64,000 nt of DNA from the NCBI RefSeq assembly GCF_000213575.1, contig NZ_GL892006.1, positions 671,840-735,839 on the forward strand. Reading direction: 5' to 3'. Of this stretch, positions 19,205 through 27,886 are shown piece by piece. The stretch is from Dysgonomonas mossii DSM 22836 (lineage in GTDB: Bacteria > Bacteroidota > Bacteroidia > Bacteroidales > Dysgonomonadaceae). The notes beneath the pieces are model-generated. The model was given only the letters and a program-made list of their open reading frames with translations, was not told the origin of the DNA and did not search any database. How positions within the stretch are numbered: position 1 is the first letter of the stretch; every line of letters begins with the position of its first letter. Made by a program: the position numbers and the translations under genes.

Positions 19205-21082
19205 CTATGCCAGCTCGCTCAACTCCAGCCAACGCATTGTTTTTTCTTCTATCGCCTCTATCAGTTGACTGATACGATTTGATTTCTGTAACAACTCATC
19301 GGTAGATAATGTACCACTGGATAATTCATTTTCAAGCTTCGCTTTTTCTTCTTCGAGTTGCGGTATCAGAGCGTCGAGTTCTTCAAACTCACGCTTTTCT
19401 TTGAACGACAGCTTTTTCTTTTCGTCATTCTTAGGCTGCACCTGTTGCACCTTTTCTTCTTTAGGCTTCGCAGCCTGTTCCTTTTCTTTTTCCAAAAGCT
19501 CCTGCACCTCTTTCCACTCACGGTACTGAGTATAGTTGCCCGGAAAATCTTTTATACGAGCACTTCCCTGAAAAGCAAGCAAGTGATCTACAACCTTATC
19601 CATAAAATAGCGGTCGTGCGATACCACAATCACACAGCCTTTGAACTGTTGAAGGTATTCTTCGAGAATATTGAGCGTGACGATATCCAGATCGTTGGTA
19701 GGCTCGTCCAACACAAGGAAGTTAGGATTGGTTATCAAGACTGTACAGAGGTACAGACGGCGTTTTTCTCCTCCCGAAAGCTTATACACAAAGTTGTGCT
19801 GTTTTTCGGGTGGAAAGAGAAAATGTTGTAGAAATTGCGATGCTGTCAGCTTGCTGCCATTGCCCAAGTCTATCACCTCAGCTATATTCTGAACCACATC
19901 AATAACCTTCATCTGTTCGTCAAACTTCAATCCGTCCTGACTGTAGTAACCGAACTTTACGGTTTCGCCAATGTCAAAACCACCTTTGTCGGGTGCAACC
20001 TCCCCCATCAGCATTTTGATGAAAGTAGATTTACCCGTACCGTTATTTCCTACAACACCCAGTTTTTCGTATCGGGCAAACACATAATTAAAATCTTCGA
20101 GTATCTTAATATCTCCAAAAGCCTTATAAACATGCTGCGCTTCGAAAATTTTATTGCCGATATATGTACCTTTCATCTGCAATTGCACATTTCCGGCATC
20201 ACGCACCTGCTGGGCTTTCTTTTCTAAGTCGTAGAATGCATCGATCCTCGACTTTGCCTTCGTTGCCCGGGCTTGCGGCTGACGCCGCATCCATTCCAAC
20301 TCTTTACGCAGAATATTGTTAGCACGATCCAGTTCGGCATTCTGTGCAGAAACACGCTCGTCACGCTTTTCGAGATAGTACGAAAAGTTTCCCTTATACT
20401 GATACAACTGTTGTTGATCGATCTCTATGATTTCGTTACATACACGATCGAGGAAATAACGGTCGTGTGTTACCATCAACAGGCTCAGGCGTGAACGTTG
20501 GAGGTATTCTTCGAGCCATTCTACCATATCGAGATCGAGGTGGTTGGTAGGCTCATCGAGAATAATAAGATCGGGTTCGGTAATCAGCACATTGGCGAGT
20601 GCCACACGCTTGAGCTGTCCTCCCGACAGCTGCGATATTTTTTGTTCGAAATCGGTAATTTTCAACTGTCCCAAAATCTGCTTTGCACGATGCTCATAGT
20701 CCCATGCCTGCAAAATATCCATTTTCTGCAAGATAGCATCGAGTCCCGAATGGTCTTTCGAGTTGATTACCCTTTCGTATTCGGCAATGAGGTCTGTAAC
20801 ATCATTCCCCGAATGGAAGCACGCTTCTAACACTGTCAGGTTTTCGGGATAGGCAGGATCTTGTTCTAGATACGCAACACGCAAGTCGCGGCGAAAAACA
20901 ACGGCTCCGCTATCGTAAGGTTCTTTTCCTGTGAGAATATTCAACAAGGTGGTCTTGCCCGACCCATTTTTTGCGATCAGCCCGATGCGTTCGCCCTCGG
21001 CTATACCGAATGATATATCACGAAACAAAACCAAATCACCAAAGCTTTTTGTAAGTCCTTCAACTTGCAGGAAAGAAGCCAT
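19205..21082 (-). CDS. ABC-F ATPase, Uup-like
   Basis: A 625-residue soluble protein with two ABC ATPase domains and no membrane helices, i.e. ABC-F. Motifs: Walker A AKNGSGKTT near residue 38 and GNNGTGKST near residue 345, signatures LSGGQLKRVAL and LSGGEKRRLYL, Walker B LIILDEPTNHLDL and LVLDEPTNDLDI. The C-terminal 90 residues form a charged coiled coil, the feature of Uup. Such proteins act on the ribosome or in tolerance of DNA rearrangement; no resistance role is implied. A -7 box CAAAGGTA (minus strand TACCTTTG, 21146-21153) lies upstream. Confidence 0.88.
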   Translation of the reverse strand: MASFLQVEGLTKSFGDLVLFRDISFGIAEGERIGLIAKNGSGKTTLLNILTGKEPYDSGAVVFRRDLRVAYLEQDPAYPENLTVLEACFHSGNDVTDLIAEYERVINSKDHSGLDAILQKMDILQAWDYEHRAKQILGQLKITDFEQKISQLSGGQLKRVALANVLITEPDLIILDEPTNHLDLDMVEWLEEYLQRSRLSLLMVTHDRYFLDRVCNEIIEIDQQQLYQYKGNFSYYLEKRDERVSAQNAELDRANNILRKELEWMRRQPQARATKAKSRIDAFYDLEKKAQQVRDAGNVQLQMKGTYIGNKIFEAQHVYKAFGDIKILEDFNYVFARYEKLGVVGNNGTGKSTFIKMLMGEVAPDKGGFDIGETVKFGYYSQDGLKFDEQMKVIDVVQNIAEVIDLGNGSKLTASQFLQHFLFPPEKQHNFVYKLSGGEKRRLYLCTVLITNPNFLVLDEPTNDLDIVTLNILEEYLQQFKGCVIVVSHDRYFMDKVVDHLLAFQGSARIKDFPGNYTQYREWKEVQELLEKEKEQAAKPKEEKVQQVQPKNDEKKKLSFKEKREFEELDALIPQLEEEKAKLENELSSGTLSTDELLQKSNRISQLIEAIEEKTMRWLELSELA

Positions 21083-21395
21083 ATATATTTTGAGTTATAA
21101 ATTGAAAACTATTTTTCTAAACCGAGATTGTATTTCTAATCATCGCAAAGGTAACCAAAAAAAGAACTGCCTGATATTATAAGTAACCTAAAACGTTATC
21201 ACCGCAGATCATGTACACTCAGTCATACTGACGATAGGAAGTATCTTTTGTCTTTAGCATCTAAAATAAGACAAGAATATTTTCAAATCGCCGATGTGAA
21301 AAAAGTAATTTTTCCTTTAGGGTTTTTCTTTTCTCAACGATCATATTATGTATACGGTCATTTTAGTCTATCACTTTAAAGTATCGACAATCATC

Positions 21396-22529
21396 ATGAA
21401 GACACAATTTCTTAGTAGCCTCGTTGCTCTGTTTATTTTCGGAGTCATTCATCTCAATGCTCAATGCGACCACCAACATCATGGGCATATCTGTACAAAA
21501 GCTTATGCGGCAACAGATCCCTCCGCACCTCTTACCCCTTACGAATTTGAACGCAGAAGCCTCAACGATGATGATATACTGATAGAGATACTGTATTCAG
21601 GTATCTGTCACTCAGACATACATACCGTTAAAGGCGACTGGGGGCAAGTAGCCTATCCGCTTGTTCCGGGACATGAGATTGTGGGCAAGGTAGTGAAAGC
21701 AGGGAAGAATGTCACTAAGTTCAAAGTCGGAGATTATGCAGGCGTGGGTTGTATGGTCAACTCGTGCGGAGAATGTTACTACTGCAAAGCGGGTGAAGAA
21801 CAATATTGCACCAAAGGGGCTACTTATACCTACAGCAGTAAGGAAGGTGACGGATATACGCAAGGCGGATACTCAAACAATATTGTTGTCAGAGAAGCTT
21901 TTGCGATAACCATACCGAAAGATGCTCCGCTCGAAAAAATAGCTCCTCTCTTATGTGCGGGTATTACTACCTATTCGCCGTTGAAATATAACAAAGTGAA
22001 GGCGGGCGATAAGGTTGCCGTTGCTGGTTTTGGAGGTTTGGGACATATGGCTGTGCAATATGCGGTAAAAATGGGTGCCGAAGTCACTGTTTTCGACATT
22101 ACCGAAGACAAACGTGAAGCTGCCGCCAAACTGGGTGCGGTGAGATATGTAAACACAAAAAATGCAGACGAATCGAAAGATCTGGAAGGTACATTCGATC
22201 TCATCTTGAGCACAATACCTGTTTCGTTCAGCGTAGAATCGTATCTGTCGATGCTAAAAGTAGATGGTACAATGGTTCTGATTGGTGTTCCGGCGATCAA
22301 AGACATGCCGTCTGTGCAAACGTGGGCTTTGCAAGGACGCAAGAAAATATATGGGGCGTTGATCGGCGGCATACGCGAGACACAGGAAATGATGGATTAC
22401 TCGGTCGCTAACAACATTTACCCGATGGTAGAGATTATACCGATACAACAGGTAAATGAAGCATACAAAAATGTACTGGCCGGAAAAGTTCAATTCCGGT
22501 ACGTTATAGACATATCATCTTTGAGATAA
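21396..22529 (+). CDS. Zinc alcohol dehydrogenase, YahK-like, with N-terminal signal peptide
   Basis: A 377-residue medium-chain dehydrogenase, closest in outline to the NADP-dependent aldehyde reductase YahK and cinnamyl-alcohol dehydrogenases. Catalytic zinc: GICHSDIH and VPGHEIVG; structural zinc: CGECYYCKAGEEQYC; cofactor fold: AGFGGLGHMAVQYA. Unlike the cytosolic enzymes it begins with MKTQFLSSLVALFIFGVIHL and NAQCDHQHHGH, a convincing signal peptide plus a Cys/His-rich linker, ahead of the normal enzyme N terminus. There is no other in-frame start near the enzyme proper. The ATG 16 codons downstream of the first possible start is chosen because the signal peptide begins there. A terminator follows. 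Confidence 0.88.
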   Translation: MKTQFLSSLVALFIFGVIHLNAQCDHQHHGHICTKAYAATDPSAPLTPYEFERRSLNDDDILIEILYSGICHSDIHTVKGDWGQVAYPLVPGHEIVGKVVKAGKNVTKFKVGDYAGVGCMVNSCGECYYCKAGEEQYCTKGATYTYSSKEGDGYTQGGYSNNIVVREAFAITIPKDAPLEKIAPLLCAGITTYSPLKYNKVKAGDKVAVAGFGGLGHMAVQYAVKMGAEVTVFDITEDKREAAAKLGAVRYVNTKNADESKDLEGTFDLILSTIPVSFSVESYLSMLKVDGTMVLIGVPAIKDMPSVQTWALQGRKKIYGALIGGIRETQEMMDYSVANNIYPMVEIIPIQQVNEAYKNVLAGKVQFRYVIDISSLR

Positions 22530-22566
22530 GAGTTTTGCTGAATTCAATAAGCTATTAATGCTTGGA

Positions 22567-22601
22567 GGCTGATAAGGATTTCTCATCCTATCGGCCTTTT
22601 T
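22567..22601 (+). terminator. Intrinsic terminator after the alcohol dehydrogenase
   Basis: GGCTGATAAGGAT pairs with ATCCTATCGGCC (one bulged A, one T-G pair), loop TTCTC, followed by six T. It also separates the plus-strand gene from the converging lrgB. Confidence 0.8.
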
Positions 22602-23300
22602 CTATAATGAAGCAAACAGCTGGTGCAATATAGGTATCAGCAATGCAGTCATTACCCCCATCAGACCGATAGCAAGCCCACTCAATGCGCCCTCTATCAT
22701 CCCCATTTCCATCGCTTTGGCTGTGCCTACCCCGTGCGACGAAGCTCCCATCGCCAAGCCTCTGGCAACACTACTTTTGATACCCAGCAAACGCAAGATA
22801 GGAGGTCCGATAATACTTCCGAATATACCGCAGAAAAGCACAATCACCGCCGTAAGCGATACATTTCCTCCCGACTGTTCGGCAATACTCATCGCAATGG
22901 GTGTAGTCACCGATTTGGGTTCGAGAGAATGGATAAGCATCTGATCGGCACCTGTTATTCTAGCCAATAATACCACACTGAGTATCCCCACAATGCTACC
23001 CATAAAGATAGAAGTAAGGATGGATATTACATTGCCCTTGAGGTATGCCAACTGCTCGTATAAGATATAGCCTAATGCCACAACCGAAGGCCCGAGCATA
23101 AAGCTTACAAACCGGCTGCTCTCTTCGAAAGTCCGGTAATCGATACCTGTCACCTTCAAGAATGCTATGATAATAGCAATGGCAACAATCATAGGATGCA
23201 ACAAAGCGATGCGTGTCTTCTTAAAAACCCATTGTCCGAACAGGTAACTGCCAAAAACAAGAAGAAGCGTAAATTCTGTGGATTCAAATAGTGCTCTCAT
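22602..23300 (-). CDS. lrgB: LrgB/CidB-family membrane protein
   Basis: A 232-residue, very hydrophobic protein with seven or so helices and the LrgB signatures LGPSVVALGYILYEQ, EPKSVTTPIAM and GASSHGVGTAKAMEMG. LrgA/LrgB pairs are holin/antiholin-like and also act in export of overflow metabolites such as pyruvate or glycolate in some bacteria and plants. It overlaps lrgA by 4 bases, a classical two-gene operon. No adjacent LytSR-type regulator is present. Confidence 0.92.
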   Translation of the reverse strand: MRALFESTEFTLLLVFGSYLFGQWVFKKTRIALLHPMIVAIAIIIAFLKVTGIDYRTFEESSRFVSFMLGPSVVALGYILYEQLAYLKGNVISILTSIFMGSIVGILSVVLLARITGADQMLIHSLEPKSVTTPIAMSIAEQSGGNVSLTAVIVLFCGIFGSIIGPPILRLLGIKSSVARGLAMGASSHGVGTAKAMEMGMIEGALSGLAIGLMGVMTALLIPILHQLFASL

Positions 23301-23644
23301 TTTCTTCTTCGCTCCATTTGTTGTTGAACAATAGCGACAACCATAATAACCAATACGGTACTCACCGAACAGACGATGAGTATAGACATCCAGAATTTAC
23401 TGATCACACCATACGCACCCAATAATCCTGCTCCGGCAGGAATAAAGAATATTGCCATGTTGCGGGTAAACACATTTGCTACGTCTTTTACATTGTCGGG
23501 AGAGATAGCCTTGAAGTAAAGACTGAGGAATAATAAAACCATTCCGATGATATTCCCGGGCACGAATCCTTGAATAAGATAGCTGATTCCTTGTCCCAAG
23601 AAATAAAACAGGAGAATGATAAAGATACCTTTTATCATTTTCAT
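23297..23644 (-). CDS. lrgA: LrgA/CidA-family holin-like protein
   Basis: A 115-residue protein with four predicted transmembrane segments: MIKGIFIILLFYFLGQGISY, a second ending PGNIIGMVLLFLSLYFK, then FFIPAGAGLLGAYGVI and SILIVCSVSTVLVIMVV. PGNIIGMVLL is the family motif. First gene of the lrgAB operon; a TAACTTTG -7 element on the minus strand lies at 23673-23680. Confidence 0.92.
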   Translation of the reverse strand: MKMIKGIFIILLFYFLGQGISYLIQGFVPGNIIGMVLLFLSLYFKAISPDNVKDVANVFTRNMAIFFIPAGAGLLGAYGVISKFWMSILIVCSVSTVLVIMVVAIVQQQMERRRK

Positions 23645-24046
23645 AACGATAACCTTCTAATTAACTCGGGTACAAAGTTAGATGTTTTTTATTGATAAGC
23701 TATCAGACCTTACTTTTATTTTTCAGACAGACCAAACTATCTAAGTATTATTTAACTATGCAGATTTTAAAGTCATTTTAGAGTCTGTAAATATTTATCA
23801 GAAACATTTTAGTTTAGAAAAAATAAACCTAAAAGCACAAATATTTGTGAACTTTATATTATGTTTGTGCGTTTGTTTGTTAAAAGGGATTTAAAAAGGA
23901 CACAAAAATAACATTAAATAAAAAATTAAAACCAGAACAAATTTTTTAACCGTAGCACATTACAATCTGAAAAAATAATCAAATCTTAATTTTAAATATT
24001 TAAAGTATATTTTATTGTATAATAATAATTTATTAAATAATTGTAT
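23645..24046. other. 402-bp AT-rich divergent spacer
   Basis: It separates lrgA (minus) from the barrel protein gene (plus). The lrgA -7 box CAAAGTTA (23673-23680) is the only element I can support. Several TTTG words lie at 23844-23880, including TATGTTTG, but the spacing to an upstream TTTG is 12 bases, too short. No ORF or strong hairpin. Confidence 0.5.
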
Positions 24047-24526
24047 ATGAAAAAAGTATTATTCGTTTTTATGTTTGCCTTATTGGCAATCGGTGTTCAG
24101 GCACAACAAGGGTCGAAAGCTATTATGCCCAAGTTAGGTTACCAAACAGAATTTGAACGTCTAGGCTTAGGGGTAGAAGGCCGTTATTTTCTAACAAACA
24201 ATATCCGCATCGCTCCGGGGTTAACATTCCTTGTTCCAAATAATAATATTACAGGATTGGATGTTGACATCAATGTACATTACGTATTTCCTATAGAAGG
24301 TGTACAAGGACTAGCTCTTTATCCTTTTGTGGGTGGAGCAATGTTGAATAACCGCATTTCAGTTAGTGGAGTAAGTGCTAGTGACACTAGTTTCGGTCTC
24401 AATATTGGTGCCGGTGCACAATATGATGTTACAGATAATGGTTATGTGAACTTCGAATTCAAATATACTTTTGTTGAAGGTAGCGACCCTGCATATTTCA
24501 TGCTTGGTTATGGAATCAGATTCTAA
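24047..24526 (+). CDS. Small outer-membrane beta-barrel protein
   Basis: A 159-residue protein with signal peptide MKKVLFVFMFALLAIGVQAQ and then alternating amphipathic strands, ending in FMLGYGIRF, a terminal aromatic residue as expected for barrel insertion by BAM. It looks like an 8-stranded OmpA/OmpX-sized barrel of the outer-membrane beta-barrel domain families. No partner is evident. A TTG codon two positions upstream is possible but the ATG fits the signal peptide better. A strong terminator follows. Confidence 0.8.
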   Translation: MKKVLFVFMFALLAIGVQAQQGSKAIMPKLGYQTEFERLGLGVEGRYFLTNNIRIAPGLTFLVPNNNITGLDVDINVHYVFPIEGVQGLALYPFVGGAMLNNRISVSGVSASDTSFGLNIGAGAQYDVTDNGYVNFEFKYTFVEGSDPAYFMLGYGIRF

Positions 24527-24540
24527 AATCTATAAACAAC

Positions 24541-24574
24541 AAAAAAGGGAGAATCGTTATTCTCCCTTTTTTTT
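24541..24574. terminator. Strong bidirectional terminator
   Basis: A perfect 14-bp stem AAAAAAGGGAGAAT / ATTCTCCCTTTTTT with loop CGTT and T tracts on both strands, placed between the convergent barrel gene and lpxH. Confidence 0.92.
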
Positions 24575-24593
24575 GTGTCTATTGCTTAATAGT

Positions 24594-25403
24594 TTATTCT
24601 TCAAACAGCTCTAACGAAAAGTTCTCACCATCGTATACGCCATAAGAGAAAAACTTAATCCAATCGCCCAATATCACTACCCTGCCGGTAGCAGAAATCA
24701 TCAGGTCGAGCATTATATGCCGATGTCCGAAGATGAAGAAGTTGATATTCGGAGCCAGTTTCAAATGATTTTTGGCATAAACCACCAAGTGCTCTTTATC
24801 TTCACCAAAATAGTCAGGCATTTCGTCGTTCTCACGGTTGTGGTTCGACCACCATTGCGCAAAGCCTACCGTCCAACGGGGATGAATAGCAGCATAAGCT
24901 TTTCTGCATATTTTGCTATGGAAAATAGAACGCAGAATTTTAAATGATGCAGAATCATCGCCTAAGCCATCTCCATGTGCAAGAAAAAACTTTTTGCCGA
25001 ATATATCTTTTACCAAAGGCTGAACATGAACAATCATACCACACTCTTTCTGTAGATAGTCGGTTACCCATATATCGTGATTGCCGATAAAGAAGTGCAC
25101 CTCTATCCCCATATCTGTAAGCTCGGCTACTTTGCCCAAGAAACGGACAAATCCACGCGGAACCACATTGCGGTACTCGAACCAGTAGTCGAAGATATCA
25201 CCCAACAGATAAACTGCCTGTGCATCTTGCTTTACCATATCGAGCCAGCGGCACAGCTTGCGCTCCACCTCATGTTGTGGGAAATAACTTTCTTTGATTT
25301 TTACAGATGGCAATGTCATCATCTGTTGCTTATCCATCTTTTTCTTATGAAAAGCAGAACCCAGATGGGCATCGGATAAAAAATAAACTTTCTTTCCCAC
25401 CAC
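24594..25403 (-). CDS. lpxH: UDP-2,3-diacylglucosamine diphosphatase LpxH-like
   Basis: LpxH removes UMP from UDP-2,3-diacylglucosamine to give lipid X in lipid A synthesis, at the inner face of the cytoplasmic membrane. The 269-residue protein has the calcineurin-like motifs FLSDAHLGS, LGDIFDYWFEYR, GNHD, HGDGLG and GHRH in order. The DYWFEYR extension of the second motif marks LpxH rather than other phosphoesterases. The start must be GTG (25401-25403, or the next GTG), since no ATG is in frame upstream of the first motif. It follows the MIP18-family gene by 7 bases. Confidence 0.88.
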   Translation of the reverse strand: MVGKKVYFLSDAHLGSAFHKKKMDKQQMMTLPSVKIKESYFPQHEVERKLCRWLDMVKQDAQAVYLLGDIFDYWFEYRNVVPRGFVRFLGKVAELTDMGIEVHFFIGNHDIWVTDYLQKECGMIVHVQPLVKDIFGKKFFLAHGDGLGDDSASFKILRSIFHSKICRKAYAAIHPRWTVGFAQWWSNHNRENDEMPDYFGEDKEHLVVYAKNHLKLAPNINFFIFGHRHIMLDLMISATGRVVILGDWIKFFSYGVYDGENFSLELFEE

Positions 25404-25410
25404 CTGTGTT

Positions 25411-25725
25411 TTATAAAAATCCTAACTCAAGTTTTGCCTCTTCGCTAAGCATATCTTTGTTCCACTCGGGTTCGAAAGTAAGATCTACAATCACATTATT
25501 GACTCCCGCAACCGACTGTACTTTATACCTTACATCTTCGAGTATAAAATCGGCTGCCGGACAGTTTGGGGCTGTCAGTGTCATTGTGATGGTTACATTT
25601 TTGTCATCGTCTATATCCACTTCGTAGATTAGTCCGAGATCGTAAACGTTGACTGGTATTTCCGGGTCGTAAACAGTCTTCAACATGTTTACTATTTTGC
25701 TTTCCAATTGTAATAAATCACTCAT
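25411..25725 (-). CDS. MIP18-family (DUF59) iron-sulfur assembly protein
   Basis: A 104-residue protein of the SufT/PaaD/MIP18 family, implicated in Fe-S cluster delivery. Conserved features: TVYDPEIPVNVYDLGLIYEV near residue 17 and the reactive-type cysteine in LTAPNCPAADFI, followed by VDLTFEPEWNKDML. It sits directly upstream of lpxH with 7 bases between them; the co-transcription probably has no functional meaning beyond convenience. Confidence 0.9.
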   Translation of the reverse strand: MSDLLQLESKIVNMLKTVYDPEIPVNVYDLGLIYEVDIDDDKNVTITMTLTAPNCPAADFILEDVRYKVQSVAGVNNVIVDLTFEPEWNKDMLSEEAKLELGFL

Positions 25726-25820
25726 AATTCTTTTTTTGTATGTGAGTTATAAACATTCTTTGGCATATAATGTTTACAATCACCCTCTGTTAGAGGTACA
25801 AAAATAATGAAAAAAGATGA

Positions 25821-26372
25821 TTATACGAACATCGCCCGGTTCAAGTCGTATGCAAAATTAGAAACCCAAGAGCTAAAAGATGGTGCTTGCCTGAATCGAC
25901 CGGTATCGTCGTGCCATATACGAATTATCTGACCACGCGATCCCCTGGTTGCAGGAGCCATATCCAGACACAAGTGATTGCCCAACCCATCGTCGGTAAA
26001 AGGTATCCACGAGCGACTATGCCACACCTCTTGTACGCCATCGTCTGCATTTGCCATCGTATCATCAAAGGCTCCGGAAGCAGCCAGACGCTGCCAGACA
26101 ACCCATTCTTCTACAATACGCTCAAGACTCATCAGTTCTTCGCCGTTGACGATGCCATACGCATTGGGTATCTGCCCGTTATGTATTTTATAAAATTCAA
26201 GAAAATCGATGGGTAACTTTACACCAAGCACAGACTCGGCCCAGCCTATCTGTTCTTGCGTAGCCCCGGGTAGTAATACTGCATCAGGTTTCACGCCTCG
26301 TTTCAATAAATAGCTCTCTATACGAGGCCAACTTTCCTCTACAATTGAGTTTTGTGTAATAGCGGTTTTCAT
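25821..26372 (-). CDS. SMI1/KNR4-family protein
   Basis: A 183-residue SMI1/KNR4 (SUKH) domain protein: PGATQEQIGWAESVLGVKLP, DFLEFYKIHNGQ, SRSWIPFTDDGLGNHLCLDM, and the closing WHDDTGRFRQAPSFSSWV. In bacteria such proteins are often immunity proteins of toxin systems, but many are solitary and no toxin gene is near here. No signal or membrane segment. Confidence 0.85.
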   Translation of the reverse strand: MKTAITQNSIVEESWPRIESYLLKRGVKPDAVLLPGATQEQIGWAESVLGVKLPIDFLEFYKIHNGQIPNAYGIVNGEELMSLERIVEEWVVWQRLAASGAFDDTMANADDGVQEVWHSRSWIPFTDDGLGNHLCLDMAPATRGSRGQIIRIWHDDTGRFRQAPSFSSWVSNFAYDLNRAMFV

Positions 26373-26393
26373 CTTTATACTTATTTTGCTCTT

Positions 26394-27092
26394 CTATAAT
26401 CTCCCAGTATCCATATAGCTGTAGTATGAGTTGTCACAAATAATGATATGATCGAGCAGGCGGATATCCATAATATGCCCTGCATCTTTGAGCCGCTTTG
26501 TAATCTGATCATCATCGTCGCTCGGTTGAGTGTTTCCCGAGGGATGATTATGACACAGTACCATAGCCGAGGCTAAGGATTGGATACCTTCTTTCATTAT
26601 CAGACGGATATCCACTACTGTTGCGGTCAAACCACCTTTACTTATCTGTATATTTTTCACCACTTTATTAGCCCGGTTAAGGAACAAAACCCATACTTCT
26701 TCATGCTTTAGGTCTGCTAATATCGGATGAAATATATCATACACATCTTTACTGGACGTAATTTGCGGACTGACAAGGGCTTCAGACAATTTCCTTCTTT
26801 TTCCCAATTCCAGTGCCGCCACTATTGTTATTGCTTTCGCTTCTCCTATTCCTTTAAAATCCTTTATAAGGTCTTTTATTTCCAATTTACCCAGAGTGTT
26901 CAGGTTATTGGAAACGCTATGTAAAATCCGTTGGGACAGCTCAACCGCTGTTTCGCTTTTATTGCCCGAACCGATCAGTATACCTAGCAATTCAGCATCA
27001 GAAAGTGCCGATACCCCTTTTAACAACATCTTTTCGCGGGGTCGGTCTTCTTCAGCCCAATCCTTAATGTTTAGTTTTGTATTAAATTTCAT
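26394..27092 (-). CDS. radC: RadC/YeeS family JAB-domain protein
   Basis: A 232-residue RadC-family protein: an N-terminal helix-hairpin-helix-like part (IKDWAEEDRPREKMLLKG, FKGIGEAKAITIVAALELGKR) and a C-terminal JAMM metalloprotease-like domain with HNHPSGNTQPSDDD. The original link to DNA repair is doubtful; no activity is established for chromosomal RadC. A TTG 12 codons upstream opens the same frame, but the ATG at 27090-27092 lies downstream of an AGGAG and gives the standard N terminus. Confidence 0.9.
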   Translation of the reverse strand: MKFNTKLNIKDWAEEDRPREKMLLKGVSALSDAELLGILIGSGNKSETAVELSQRILHSVSNNLNTLGKLEIKDLIKDFKGIGEAKAITIVAALELGKRRKLSEALVSPQITSSKDVYDIFHPILADLKHEEVWVLFLNRANKVVKNIQISKGGLTATVVDIRLIMKEGIQSLASAMVLCHNHPSGNTQPSDDDDQITKRLKDAGHIMDIRLLDHIIICDNSYYSYMDTGRL

Positions 27093-27172
27093 GTAGGTTA
27101 TTTGTCTCCTAGATCCATTCAACTTCAAAATTATACATAATATTTGAATATAAAATGTTTTTCAACAAAAAA

Positions 27173-27201
27173 ATAAGGTCAGTTTCGAAAACTGACCTTA
27201 T
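27173..27201 (-). terminator. Intrinsic terminator after efp
   Basis: On the minus strand a 13-bp perfect stem (ATAAGGTCAGTTT / AAACTGACCTTAT) with a 3-base loop, followed by seven T. It lies 20 bases past the efp stop. Confidence 0.92.
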
Positions 27202-27221
27202 CCTCTATAAAAGTAATATTA

Positions 27222-27788
27222 CTATGCTTTTACTCTTTCTACATACGAGCCGTCGGCCGTATTAATTTTAATTTTGTCTCCTTCGTTAATAAAGAGAGGA
27301 ACACGCACCTCAGCTCCTGTTTCTACAGTAGCCGGCTTTAACGTATTGGTTGCAGTATCACCTTTCAGTCCGGGTTCGGTATAAGTTACCAAAAGCACAA
27401 CGTTCTGAGGCATTTCGGCTGTTAATACAGTTTCTGTTTCGGCATGAACCTGTACTTCTACCATATCTCCTTCTTTAAGAAAAGCCACTCCGGCTATCAT
27501 ATCCCCGGCAAGAGATATTTGCTCGAAAGTTTCGGTATTCATAAAGTTATACCCCATATCGTCCTGATAAAGGAATTGATACGGACGTCTTTCGATACGC
27601 ACTTCATCCAGTTTCACTCCGGCATTGAATGTTCTTTCAAGAACACGTCCGGTAGTTACACTTCTCATTTTTGTACGTACAAATGCGGCACCTTTACCCG
27701 GTTTCACATGAAGGAATTCGATTATTACATAATATTGTCCATCGATATCGATGCACATACCGTTTCTTATATCTGCAGTAGTTGCCAT
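27222..27788 (-). CDS. efp: Elongation factor P
   Basis: EF-P rescues ribosomes stalled on proline runs. The 188-residue protein starts [20 protein letters not shown] and has all three beta-barrel domains. The tip loop is [12 protein letters not shown], with the lysine that is beta-lysylated in some bacteria; no modification gene is nearby. The open frame extends 22 codons upstream from a non-ATG start with an unrelated sequence, so I use the ATG. A -7 box (TATCTTTG, minus strand, 27825-27832) is upstream, close enough to make the extension non-transcribed. Confidence 0.96.
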   Translation of the reverse strand: MATTADIRNGMCIDIDGQYYVIIEFLHVKPGKGAAFVRTKMRSVTTGRVLERTFNAGVKLDEVRIERRPYQFLYQDDMGYNFMNTETFEQISLAGDMIAGVAFLKEGDMVEVQVHAETETVLTAEMPQNVVLLVTYTEPGLKGDTATNTLKPATVETGAEVRVPLFINEGDKIKINTADGSYVERVKA

Positions 27789-27886
27789 TGATTGTATTTT
27801 ATTGTTATTATTTTTTTCGAGTTGCAAAGATAATAAATTACATTTATCAGCCAACAGTTATCAGTTAACAAACAACTTAGAACTTA

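Noticed and set aside
23844..23867. Possible promoter TTTG ... TATGTTTG upstream of the barrel protein gene
   Set aside because: The spacing between elements is 12 bases instead of about 20 and the box is about 180 bases from the gene.
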